Origin: Alcanivorax sp.
GTDB lineage: Bacteria > Pseudomonadota > Gammaproteobacteria > Pseudomonadales > Alcanivoracaceae
Assembly: GCA_007135015.1 (NCBI GenBank)
Contig: SLJS01000295.1
Span: 1 to 5,460, forward strand
Direction of reading: 5' to 3'
DNA: 5,460 nucleotides
Within the stretch, counting starts at the first letter, position 1. The number at the start of each line of letters is the position of its first letter. Made by a program: the position numbers and the translations under genes. Of this stretch, positions 1 through 4,784 are shown piece after piece. Below the pieces are notes generated by a model. The model saw nothing but the letters and a program-made list of their open reading frames with translations, had not been told where the DNA came from and ran no database searches.

Positions 1-1
1 C

Positions 2-964
2 CAGGGGCTTTGTGTGCTGGGCATGGCGGCGGTGGTCTGGACCCTCGACGGTGCGGCCGCCGGGTACGCGATCCTGGGGCTGCTGGTGCTGTTCAGCCTC
101 AGCCGGGGGCTGTGCTCGGTGGCCATGAAGGATGTGCAGGGCAAGACGGTGCCGAAGCAGCGCCGGGGGCGTCTGACGGGCCTGGCGAGCACGGTGGCGG
201 GGCTGGCCACGGCGGCGCTCGGGCTGTGGCTCTTTGTCGGCGGGGATCCGGACAGGGTCTTCTATACGGTCCTGCTGGCGATCGCCGGCGTGCTCTGGCT
301 TGCGGCCGCGGTTACTTTTTCCCGGATCGAGGAATACGAGGGCGAGACCGCCGGCGGGGGCAACGCCCTCCAGCAGGCCTGGCGGAACCTGGCGCTGCTG
401 CGCGACGACCGGGTCTTTCGCAATTTCGTGATCAGCCGGGCCCTGCTGCTGGGCTCGGCCCTGTCGGCGCCGTTCTTCGTGGTGATCGCTCAGCAGGCCC
501 ATGGACAGGCGGCCCTGCTGGGCGCCTTCCTGCTGGCCAGTGCGCTGGGCTCGAGCCTTTCGGCCACCATCTGGGGCTTCATGGCGGACCGCTCCAGCCG
601 GCAGGTGATGGTGCTTGGCGGGCTCATTGCCGGGCTGGTCAGCCTGGCGGTGGGCGTGGGCGCCCACTTCGGCGGTAACGCCCCGGCGCTGGTCTGGCTG
701 ATTCCGCCGGCCTACTTCCTGCTCAGCGTGGCCCACGCGGGGGTGCGCATTGGGCGCAAGACCTGGCTGGTGGACATCGCCGCCGGTGACCGGCGCACCG
801 ACTACGTCTCCGTGAGCAATACCGTCATCGGTGTGCTGCTGCTGGTGACGGGCGCGGTCAGCGCCCTGGCCTCGCTGGTCTCCGTGCCGGCGGTGATCCT
901 GCTGCTCGGACTCATGGGCCTGGCCGGCAGCTACGGCGCCTGGCGCCTGCCCGAGGCGGAGTAG
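2..964 (+). CDS. MFS permease, 5'-truncated by window edge
   Basis: This is a polytopic inner-membrane transporter of the major facilitator superfamily; the substrate cannot be told from sequence. The frame is open from base 2 to the TAG at 962-964, giving 320 visible residues. A GTG at 14 is in frame, but the protein most likely starts upstream, because MFS proteins usually have about 400 or more residues and 12 helices. Roughly nine or ten hydrophobic stretches are visible. A hydrophilic segment (about residues 108-142, with RIEEYEGE and RDDRVFRNF) looks like the central cytoplasmic loop between the two six-helix halves. GFMADRSSRQ (about 192-201) resembles MFS motif A (GxxxDRxGRR) at the start of the second half. 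The conserved-looking stretch CSVAMKDVQGKTVPKQRRGR (about 38-57) should be a cytoplasmic loop of the N-terminal half. The last base of the stop codon is also the first base of a GCGCCCC hairpin. MFS membership is confident; any specific function is not. Confidence 0.85.
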   Translation, partial: QGLCVLGMAAVVWTLDGAAAGYAILGLLVLFSLSRGLCSVAMKDVQGKTVPKQRRGRLTGLASTVAGLATAALGLWLFVGGDPDRVFYTVLLAIAGVLWLAAAVTFSRIEEYEGETAGGGNALQQAWRNLALLRDDRVFRNFVISRALLLGSALSAPFFVVIAQQAHGQAALLGAFLLASALGSSLSATIWGFMADRSSRQVMVLGGLIAGLVSLAVGVGAHFGGNAPALVWLIPPAYFLLSVAHAGVRIGRKTWLVDIAAGDRRTDYVSVSNTVIGVLLLVTGAVSALASLVSVPAVILLLGLMGLAGSYGAWRLPEAE

Positions 965-980
965 CGCCCCTTTGGGGCGC
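964..980. repeat. GCGCCCC hairpin abutting the permease stop
   Basis: A perfect 7-bp stem, GCGCCCC / GGGGCGC, with a TTT triloop. It begins on the last base of the permease stop codon. No T tract follows on either strand, so it is a poor classical intrinsic terminator, though it could protect a 3' end. The same hairpin class (GCGC arms, 3-nt loop) recurs at 1344-1362, 4276-4292 and 4651-4667. In each cluster these hairpins sit at the outer edges of the repeats. Confidence 0.6.
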
Positions 981-1087
981 GGTGGTCGGCGGTCGGTTGT
1001 CAGTGGTCGGAAAGAATATTCCGCTCTTTCCTCGCGTAAGAGGGGCTTTACCAGGCACGGCCGTCTATTCGGTCCCTCTCTCCTGGT

Positions 1088-1218
1088 GAGGGTGTCGCGA
1101 AAGGTTTGTGGGAGCGCACCTTGGGGCGCGAAGAGCCTGGCGCCATGCCGAAATCCGGGGCCTTCGCGGCCCAAGGTCCGCTCCCACAGGTGCCAGAAGA
1201 TCCTTTTGCGACACCCTC
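1088..1218. mobile_element. MITE-like element A (16-bp TIRs, 5-bp TSD)
   Basis: A 131-bp non-coding element bounded by terminal inverted repeats GAGGGTGTCGCGAAAG (1088-1103) and CTTTTGCGACACCCTC (1203-1218), with one mismatch in 16. The flanking 5-mers are CTGGT (1083-1087) and CTCGT (1219-1223), a target-site duplication with one substitution. Outside these lie CCCTCTCTC and GGGAGAGGG, the two arms of the palindrome it entered. The interior is mostly an inverted REP pair (1107-1188). It has no coding capacity and would need a transposase from elsewhere. The related element at 4390-4540 has perfect TIRs and a perfect TSD, so this copy is probably older. I could not assign it to an IS family. 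Confidence 0.7.
1107..1188. repeat. Inverted REP pair (REPIN/BIME-like) in element A
   Basis: Two 28-nt REP-like sequences face each other at 1107-1134 and 1161-1188. The second, reverse-complemented, matches the first at about 25 of 28 positions; both begin TGTGGGAGCG and contain CCTTGG followed by a CGCGAAG motif. The form (TGTGGGAGCGG, then a C/T-rich centre, then CGCGAA) resembles the REP sequences known from Pseudomonas and other Gammaproteobacteria. REP doublets of this kind are mobilised by RAYT tyrosine transposases; no RAYT gene is present in this window. Confidence 0.65.
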
Positions 1219-1290
1219 CTCGTGGGAGAGGGACAGGGAGAGGGGGAGGGAATTACGGGAAAGCATTAAGCAGTGCGGCTGCCGTAGCCT

Positions 1291-1337
1291 TCCCCCTCTC
1301 CCCAAGCCCCTCTCTCTCCCAACCAGGGAGAGGGGGG
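1291..1337 (+). repeat. Pyrimidine-rich palindrome unit, opposite orientation
   Basis: This stretch resembles the plus-strand sequence at 4306-4346, so it is in the opposite sense to the rest of cluster A. It ends in a palindrome: CTCTCTCCC (1312-1320), AACCA (1321-1325), GGGAGAGGG (1326-1334), with one arm mismatch. It can also pair with the purine-rich tail at 1224-1252 to form a long imperfect stem. It is an unoccupied site of the type that elements A and B have entered. The DNA between 1265 and 1290 shows nothing recognisable. Confidence 0.6.
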
Positions 1338-1343
1338 TGTATT

Positions 1344-1362
1344 GCGCGGCCGAAGGCCGCGC
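1344..1362. repeat. GCGCGGCC hairpin with GAA loop
   Basis: A perfect 8-bp stem, GCGCGGCC / GGCCGCGC, closed by GAA. It lies between the last palindrome of the first repeat region and the heptamer array. It has the same design as the hairpins at 964-980, 4276-4292 and 4651-4667. No T tract follows on either strand. Confidence 0.55.
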
Positions 1363-1412
1363 CCTTGTCCCTTGTCCCTTGCCCCTTGCCCCTTGCCCCT
1401 TGCCCCTTGCCC
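1362..1412 (-). repeat. Heptamer array at the trmB 3' end
   Basis: Seven head-to-tail 7-bp units occupy 1362-1410: two CCCTTGT then five CCCTTGC, read on the plus strand. On the trmB coding strand this reads GGGGCAA units followed by GGGACAA units, and the final G of the trmB TAG is part of the first G-tract. Runs of GGG/GGGG with 3-4 nt loops fit the G-quadruplex pattern, and here they would be in the trmB mRNA. Tandem heptamers change unit number by replication slippage. A sister array begins at 5416. Confidence 0.85.
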
Positions 1413-2141
1413 CTATTCGCCGGCCTCGTCCGGCGAATACAACAAATCCCATACCCCATGCCCCTTGCCTTCGCCGCGGCGTTCGAATTTTGTCTGCGGG
1501 CGCCAGGACGGGCGGGGTGCGAACTGGCCGGGGCCGGCCAGGTTCTTCCAGCCCGGTGCCTGTTCCATGACCTCGAGCATGTGTTGTGCGTAGTCTTCCC
1601 AGTCCGTGGCCATGTGAAAGACGCCCCCGGGTTCCATTCGGGTGCGTACTCTTTCGACAAACTCTGGCTGCACGATGCGGCGCTTGTGATGCTTTTTCTT
1701 CGGCCAGGGGTCGGGGAAGTAGAGTTGCAGCCGGTGCAGGCTGGCTTCGGGAATGCACTGTTCGAGAACCGGAACGGCATCATCACACCAGGTGCGAAGG
1801 TTTTCACAACCGCAGTGTTCAATGCCGAGAAGCAATGCACCCACGCCGGGGCGATGCACTTCGATGCCGACAAAGTTCTTGTCCGGTTCGGCCCGGGCCA
1901 TCTGTATCAGTGACTCGCCCATGCCATAGCCGATTTCCAGCACCAGTGGAGCGTCGCGGCCAAAGGTTTCACGCGGGTCAAGAACACCGGCCGTGGCTTC
2001 CAGGCCGTAGCGCGGCCAGAGTTCTTCGAGTGCGCGTTGCTGTCCGGCGGTGAGCCGGCCTTCGCGTAGCACGAAGCTGCGTACGCGGCGCATCACCTTG
2101 CCGGTTGCGGGGTCCTTGTCAGTGTGCAGAAAGTCGAGCAT
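1413..2141 (-). CDS. trmB: tRNA (guanine-N7)-methyltransferase
   Basis: This cytoplasmic SAM-dependent enzyme forms m7G46 in the variable loop of many tRNAs. The 242-residue product fits the family (E. coli TrmB has 239). Visible motifs are the N-terminal RRVRSFVLREGRLTAGQ (18-34), SAM motif I LEIGYGMGESL (68-78), GIEVHRPGVG (92-101), the TrmB signature YFPDPWPKKKHHKRR (141-155), HMATDWEDYA (177-186) and TKFERRG (217-223). I chose ATG 2141 because it gives the usual N-terminus just before the RR(V/I)RSF block. An ATG at 2171 and a GTG at 2210 are in frame but would add a basic, family-atypical extension. No strong Shine-Dalgarno precedes ATG 2141. The tail after GHGVWDLLYS (PDEAGE) is unlike the E. 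coli end and is encoded by a hairpin (1414-1439). Divergent from the betaine operon; probably a housekeeping gene. Confidence 0.95.
   Translation of the reverse strand: MLDFLHTDKDPATGKVMRRVRSFVLREGRLTAGQQRALEELWPRYGLEATAGVLDPRETFGRDAPLVLEIGYGMGESLIQMARAEPDKNFVGIEVHRPGVGALLLGIEHCGCENLRTWCDDAVPVLEQCIPEASLHRLQLYFPDPWPKKKHHKRRIVQPEFVERVRTRMEPGGVFHMATDWEDYAQHMLEVMEQAPGWKNLAGPGQFAPRPSWRPQTKFERRGEGKGHGVWDLLYSPDEAGE
1414..1439 (-). repeat. Perfect hairpin over the last trmB codons
   Basis: A 10-bp perfect stem, TATTCGCCGG (1414-1423) / CCGGCGAATA (1430-1439), with a 6-nt loop encodes the last codons of trmB up to the stop. On the trmB strand it is followed by G-rich heptamers rather than a T tract, so it does not look like a standard intrinsic terminator. 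It could act as a 3'-end stem or a Rho-related stabiliser (inference). Confidence 0.55.
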
Positions 2142-2584
2142 GAAAGTTCCGGGCTGCGTGGCCGTGCACATTGTAGTCGCAGTACGCTTGCGGCGGGAGC
2201 GTTCTCGCACAATTGGCAGGTGAAAATCATTATCGCTTGTGATGCGGCCTTATGTTGTCAATGCCGGCCTGGAATGACCGTATCCGCCGGTGACAGGCAT
2301 TTCTCTGGATCGGCAAAAACCCGTAAACACCTGTTTTGACAGCTATTTACGCGCTACGGCCGGGAGCCGCCACTTGTAGTGCGGGTTCAGGCATGGTCCA
2401 ATATGCTCCGTTCAAACGCAGCGGCCTTCAAATGGCGGGCAGTCAAACCTGCCGTGCACCCCGTAAGGCAGAAACCGACCCCTGGTAATGCGCGGCCAGC
2501 GAAGCCTGCCACGAACAGGGCATGGGTGTGCGTCGCTGCGGGATCACGCAAACACTGAAGCACAAGCAGAGCAGGCGGAATTTT
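2142..2584. other. Divergent intergenic region, trmB / betaine operon
   Basis: This 443-bp stretch separates the divergent trmB and betaine genes. It must hold at least the promoters of both, unless trmB is read from the ATG at 2171. None of the palindromes, REPs or heptamers found in the other two intergenic regions occurs here. The part at about 2217-2350 is more A/T-rich than its surroundings. A consensus -35-like TTGACA lies at 2336-2341 (+), but no good -10 sits 16-18 bp downstream. Other boxes, such as TATGCT at 2402-2407, lack a convincing -35. The short open frames here have no recognisable protein features. I cannot place an osmotic-response operator by eye. Confidence 0.5.
2229..2261 (-). 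promoter_or_regulatory. trmB: Candidate trmB promoter (weak)
   Basis: On the minus strand a perfect -35 box, TTGACA (2256-2261), is followed by GATAAT (2229-2234, 5 of 6 to TATAAT). The 21-bp spacer is longer than the usual 16-18, so this is only a candidate. It would start a transcript about 80 nt before ATG 2141. Confidence 0.25.
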
Positions 2585-3427
2585 ATGAGTGATGAGGTTA
2601 AGAAAGCACCTGTCAACGAGGCGCAGGAGTTCGGGAACGACCCCCTCAAGGTGCGTGAATCAGACCACTACAAGGACGAGTATGTAGAGTCATTCGTCGA
2701 GCGCTGGGATGACCTCATTGACTGGGACGGACGGGCCGACAGCGAGGGTGGCTTCTTTATCGATGTACTGCGCGAGCACGGCGCTCGCAGCGTGCTGGAT
2801 GTTGCCACCGGAACCGGATACCACTCGGTACAGCTGCTGCGCGCCGGCTTCGAGGTCGACAGCGTTGACGGCAGTTCCGAGATGCTGGCCAAGGCGTTCC
2901 AGAACGCCCGGGATCGCGACATGATCCTGCACACCGTGCACAGTGACTGGCGCTGGCTTTCGCGCAACATCAACCGTCGCTATGACGCGGTAATCTGTCT
3001 CGGCAACTCCTTCACGCATCTGTTTTCCGAGCACAGCCGTCGCCGTGTGCTGGCCGAGTTCTATTCGGTGCTCCGCCACGACGGCATCCTGATCCTGGAT
3101 CAGCGCAACTATGACGCGCTGCTCGACGATGAGGGCGGTGGCCCCAGCCACGAGTACTACTACTGCGGCGACGACGTGAAGGCGGAGCCGGAGCACATTG
3201 ACGAAGGGCTGGCACGCTTTCGCTATACGTTCTCCGATGGCAGTGTCTTCCATCTCAATATGTTTCCGCTTCGTCGCAACTATGTGCGCCGTCTCATGGA
3301 GGAAGTCGGGTTCCAGAAGATCGACACCTATGGTGACTTCCAGGAGTCCTACAAGCATTACGATCCGGACTTCTTCATCCATGTGGCGCAGAAACAGTAT
3401 GTCGAGGAGGAAGAAGACCAGCCATGA
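2585..3427 (+). CDS. bsmA: Glycine/sarcosine N-methyltransferase (GSMT)
   Basis: This cytoplasmic enzyme performs the first two methylations of the glycine route to glycine betaine: glycine to sarcosine to dimethylglycine, using SAM each time. The 280-residue product has a class I methyltransferase fold. SAM motif I is VLDVATGTGYHS (70-81), followed by VDGSSEMLAKAF (94-105), DWRWL (121-125), CLGNSFTHLF (138-147), LDQRNYD (171-177), YYYCG (191-195), LNMFPLRRNYVRRLM (224-238) and DPDFFIHVA (260-268). From memory these blocks match the H. halochloris GSMT closely, at a slightly greater length. ATG 2585 is preferred because AGGCGGA (2573-2579) is a well-placed ribosome binding site and family-like sequence begins soon after; an upstream in-frame ATG (2522) would add 21 atypical residues. 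The C-terminus is very acidic (VEEEEDQP). It overlaps the next gene as ATGA, which suggests translational coupling. The symbol follows cyanobacterial usage; GSMT is also used. Confidence 0.93.
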   Translation: MSDEVKKAPVNEAQEFGNDPLKVRESDHYKDEYVESFVERWDDLIDWDGRADSEGGFFIDVLREHGARSVLDVATGTGYHSVQLLRAGFEVDSVDGSSEMLAKAFQNARDRDMILHTVHSDWRWLSRNINRRYDAVICLGNSFTHLFSEHSRRRVLAEFYSVLRHDGILILDQRNYDALLDDEGGGPSHEYYYCGDDVKAEPEHIDEGLARFRYTFSDGSVFHLNMFPLRRNYVRRLMEEVGFQKIDTYGDFQESYKHYDPDFFIHVAQKQYVEEEEDQP

Positions 3428-4260
3428 GTGAATACTCCGAGGTAGTCCGCACCGCACAGGACTATTACAACAGTGATGATGCCGAAACGTTCTACGCCAC
3501 CGTGTGGGGTGGCGAGGACATTCATATCGGGCTGTACAAGGACGACGACGAGCCGATTCGTCCGGCCAGCCATCGCACTGTCGAGGAGATGACCGGCCTG
3601 ATAAAGGGTCTGGATTCGAGCAAGAAGGTGATCGACCTCGGCGGCGGCTATGGCGGCTCCGCCCGCTACATGGCAAAGCACTTTGGCTGCCCCGTGGTGT
3701 CGCTGAACCTCAGCGAGGTCCAGAACGAGCGCGCGCGCCGGCTCAATGAAGAGTGGGGCGTGCAGGATCTGGTCACCGTTGTGGACGGGGACTTCGAGAA
3801 TGTTCCCTATGACGATGACAGCTTCGATCTGGTCTGGTCCCAGGATTCCTTCCTGCACAGCGGGAATCGTGTTGGTGTGCTCAAGGAAATCAAGCGCATC
3901 CTCAAGCCCGGCGGCGAGCTGATCTTTACCGATCCCATGGAAGCCGGTGGCTGTGATCGCGAGATCCTGCAGCCCGTGTTGGACCGCCTGCAGCTGGAAA
4001 GCCTGGGTTCGCCCTCGTTCTACGAGGAAGAGCTGGGCAAGCTGGGTCTTGAGAAGGTCGATTTCCATGACTATTCACACCAGCTGCCGCGCCACTACGG
4101 CCGCGTCAAGCAGGAGCTGGAGACCCGGTACGACGAGCTGCGCAAGACCATCAGCCAGGAATACCTGGACAACATGATCAAGGGTCTTGGCCACTGGGTG
4201 GATAACGGCAAGGCGGGCAACCTCCGCTGGGGCATTTTCCACTTCCGGCTACCGCAGTAA
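3424..4260 (+). CDS. bsmB: Sarcosine/dimethylglycine N-methyltransferase (SDMT)
   Basis: This enzyme completes betaine synthesis: sarcosine to dimethylglycine and dimethylglycine to glycine betaine, with SAM as donor, in the cytoplasm. The 278 residues match the family's usual length (the H. halochloris enzyme is about 279). Visible blocks are the N-terminal AQDYYNSDDAETFYATVWGG (11-30), EDIHIGLY (31-38), SAM motif I VIDLGGGYGGSARY (69-82), LNLSEVQNERA (94-104), the substrate-site signature DLVWSQDSFLHS (135-146), LKPGGELIFTDPM (160-172), QLPRHYGRV (220-228) and the C-terminal WGIFHFR (269-275). These blocks separate it from ubiquinone/menaquinone and mycolic-acid-type methyltransferases. The ATG lies within the GSMT stop (ATGA), so the two genes form one operon. 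A terminator-like hairpin follows 15 bp after the stop, so the operon probably ends here. No betaine transporter, metK or SAH-recycling gene is in the window. Confidence 0.94.
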   Translation: MSEYSEVVRTAQDYYNSDDAETFYATVWGGEDIHIGLYKDDDEPIRPASHRTVEEMTGLIKGLDSSKKVIDLGGGYGGSARYMAKHFGCPVVSLNLSEVQNERARRLNEEWGVQDLVTVVDGDFENVPYDDDSFDLVWSQDSFLHSGNRVGVLKEIKRILKPGGELIFTDPMEAGGCDREILQPVLDRLQLESLGSPSFYEEELGKLGLEKVDFHDYSHQLPRHYGRVKQELETRYDELRKTISQEYLDNMIKGLGHWVDNGKAGNLRWGIFHFRLPQ

Positions 4261-4275
4261 GCGCCGGCCACTGAG

Positions 4276-4295
4276 GCGCCCCGAAGGGGCGCTTT
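4276..4295 (+). terminator. Probable terminator of the betaine operon
   Basis: A perfect 7-bp stem, GCGCCCC (4276-4282) / GGGGCGC (4286-4292), with a GAA loop is followed by TTT and then a mixed TCCCGTAATT stretch. It lies 15 bp after the SDMT stop. The stem is strong but the T run is only three bases, so termination may be partial. It is one of four similar hairpins bounding the two repeat clusters, so it may be a repeat component that also serves as a terminator. Confidence 0.55.
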
Positions 4296-4322
4296 CCCGT
4301 AATTCTCTCCCCCTCTCCCTGT

Positions 4323-4345
4323 CCCTCTCCCACCAGGGGAGAGGG
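4323..4345. repeat. Empty palindrome (unoccupied insertion site)
   Basis: A perfect 9-bp inverted repeat, CCCTCTCCC (4323-4331) / GGGAGAGGG (4337-4345), with the 5-nt loop ACCAG. On the minus strand the loop reads CTGGT, the same 5-mer found at the left edge of MITE-like element A. The flanks also match those of that element, including the purine-rich tail ending ACGGGAAAGC. It therefore represents the pre-insertion form of the cluster A site. Confidence 0.8.
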
Positions 4346-4389
4346 GACTGGATAGCGAGGCCGTGCCATCGAAGCCCCTCTCCCTTGAT

Positions 4390-4540
4390 GAGGGTGTCGC
4401 AAAAGGGTCTGGGGCCTGTCCCGGCCGGATTTGTGGGAGCGGGGCTTGCACCGCGAACCCGCTCCCAAGCGCTCTGGAAGGTTCGCGGTCCAAGGCCCGC
4501 TCCCACAGGTTCCCCTGGAGAGGGCTTTTGCGACACCCTC
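4390..4540. mobile_element. MITE-like element B (perfect TIRs and TSD)
   Basis: A 151-bp non-coding element with perfect 16-bp terminal inverted repeats, GAGGGTGTCGCAAAAG (4390-4405) and CTTTTGCGACACCCTC (4525-4540). It is flanked by perfect 5-bp direct repeats TTGAT (4385-4389 and 4541-4545). Outside these are perfect palindrome arms CCCTCTCCC (4376-4384) and GGGAGAGGG (4546-4554), so the insertion lies exactly in the loop of a palindrome. The interior carries an inverted REP pair. The duplicated 5-mer differs from that of element A, which indicates an independent insertion. No transposase is encoded; the family is unassigned. Confidence 0.78.
4432..4507. repeat. Inverted REP pair (REPIN/BIME-like) in element B
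   Basis: REP-like 28-mers at 4432-4459 and 4480-4507 are inverted and match at 26 of 28 positions. Both begin TGTGGGAGCGGG and end ACCGCGAACC. The first also forms its own 10-bp stem, TGGGAGCGGG (4434-4443) with CCCGCTCCCA (4458-4467). The sequence closely resembles pseudomonad-type REPs. It differs from the pair in element A in the linker length (20 versus 26 nt) and in some REP positions. Confidence 0.68.
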
Positions 4541-4650
4541 TTGATGGGAGAGGGGGCTGATTAGCCAGGCCCTGCCATCGTTGAAGCCCCTCTCACGCGA
4601 GGAAAGGGCGGGCCATTCTTCCGACCACTGACGACCGACCGCCGCCGACC

Positions 4651-4667
4651 GCGCTCCAAAGGAGCGC
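4651..4667. repeat. GCGCTCC hairpin at the outer edge of cluster B
   Basis: A perfect 7-bp stem, GCGCTCC / GGAGCGC, with an AAA loop. It is the counterpart, in reverse complement, of the hairpin at 964-980, and marks the end of the repeated sequence before the GDT1 gene's promoter region. There is no T tract after it. Confidence 0.5.
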
Positions 4668-4697
4668 CATCTCGCGGCCCGCAGCCCGAAGCGACGC

Positions 4698-4726
4698 TTG
4701 CCGCCATCCCCCGGGTATGCTTTTAT
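4698..4726 (+). promoter_or_regulatory. Candidate promoter of the GDT1-family gene
   Basis: TTGCCG (4698-4703) and TTTTAT (4721-4726) are separated by 17 bp; each matches four of six positions of the sigma-70 boxes. This gives a leader of about 50 nt to the start codon. I looked for a yybP-ykoY manganese riboswitch, common before such genes, and saw no room for it and no matching motif. Confidence 0.3.
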
Positions 4727-4784
4727 CCGCTCCATCCTGGTGCGGTGATGCCGGTTCTTATTCCGCCCGGCCTGGAGTTCCATG

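Larger units (their letters stand above)
964..1264 (+). repeat. Composite intergenic repeat cluster A
   Basis: This 301-bp block matches, piece by piece and in reverse complement, cluster B at 4291-4667. The order on the plus strand is: GCGCCCC hairpin; GGTCGG-rich stretch (about 981-1011, containing GTCAGTGGTCGG); CTTTCCTCGCGTAAGAGGGG (1026-1045, a degenerate palindrome); a short spacer (1046-1073); a CCCTCTCTC half-palindrome; a MITE-like insertion (1088-1218); the other half-palindrome GGGAGAGGG; and a purine-rich tail ending ACGGGAAAGC at 1264. Open frames crossing this block are artefacts of the low-complexity, high-GC sequence. It is most likely one member of a dispersed intergenic repeat family, but only the two copies in this window can be seen. 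Confidence 0.8.
4291..4667 (-). repeat. Composite intergenic repeat cluster B
   Basis: This 377-bp block is the reverse-complement counterpart of cluster A. Read on the minus strand from 4667 it runs: GCGCTCC hairpin; GGTCGG-rich stretch with GTCAGTGGTCGG; CCTTTCCTCGCGTGAGAGGGG (degenerate palindrome); spacer (4555-4587); palindrome occupied by MITE-like element B; a second related spacer (4346-4375); an empty palindrome (4323-4345); and a purine-rich tail ending ACGGGAAAGC. It has one spacer-palindrome unit more than cluster A. No gene is supported here; the open frames crossing it come from high-GC low-complexity sequence. Confidence 0.8.

Noticed and set aside
972..1913. Long open frames across the 965-1410 repeats and over trmB
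   Set aside because: Their translations are low-complexity Pro/Arg/Ser-rich products of repeat DNA or are antisense to trmB. None shows a family motif.
2142..2210. Longer trmB starting at GTG 2210 or ATG 2171
   Set aside because: The extra residues are Arg-rich and have no counterpart in TrmB. Starting at 2141 gives 242 residues, matching the usual length.
2522..2584. Upstream in-frame ATG extending GSMT by 21 residues
   Set aside because: The added sequence is unlike the family N-terminus, and ATG 2585 has a well-placed AGGCGGA ribosome binding site.
2690..3676. Long antisense open frame opposite GSMT
   Set aside because: It is a shadow of high-GC codon use in the sense gene, spans the GSMT-SDMT junction and has no recognisable features.
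4323..4602. CRISPR array (palindromes separated by ~30-nt spacers)
   Set aside because: There are only a few palindromes, the spacers are similar to each other rather than unique, one palindrome is interrupted by an element, and no cas genes are present.
964..4667. Composite transposon carrying the betaine genes
   Set aside because: The flanking inverted clusters contain no transposase and look like dispersed intergenic repeats. There is no duplicated target at the outer ends of the whole segment.
4668..4784. yybP-ykoY manganese riboswitch before the GDT1-family gene
   Set aside because: I saw none of the conserved loop motifs, and the likely leader is only about 50 nt.
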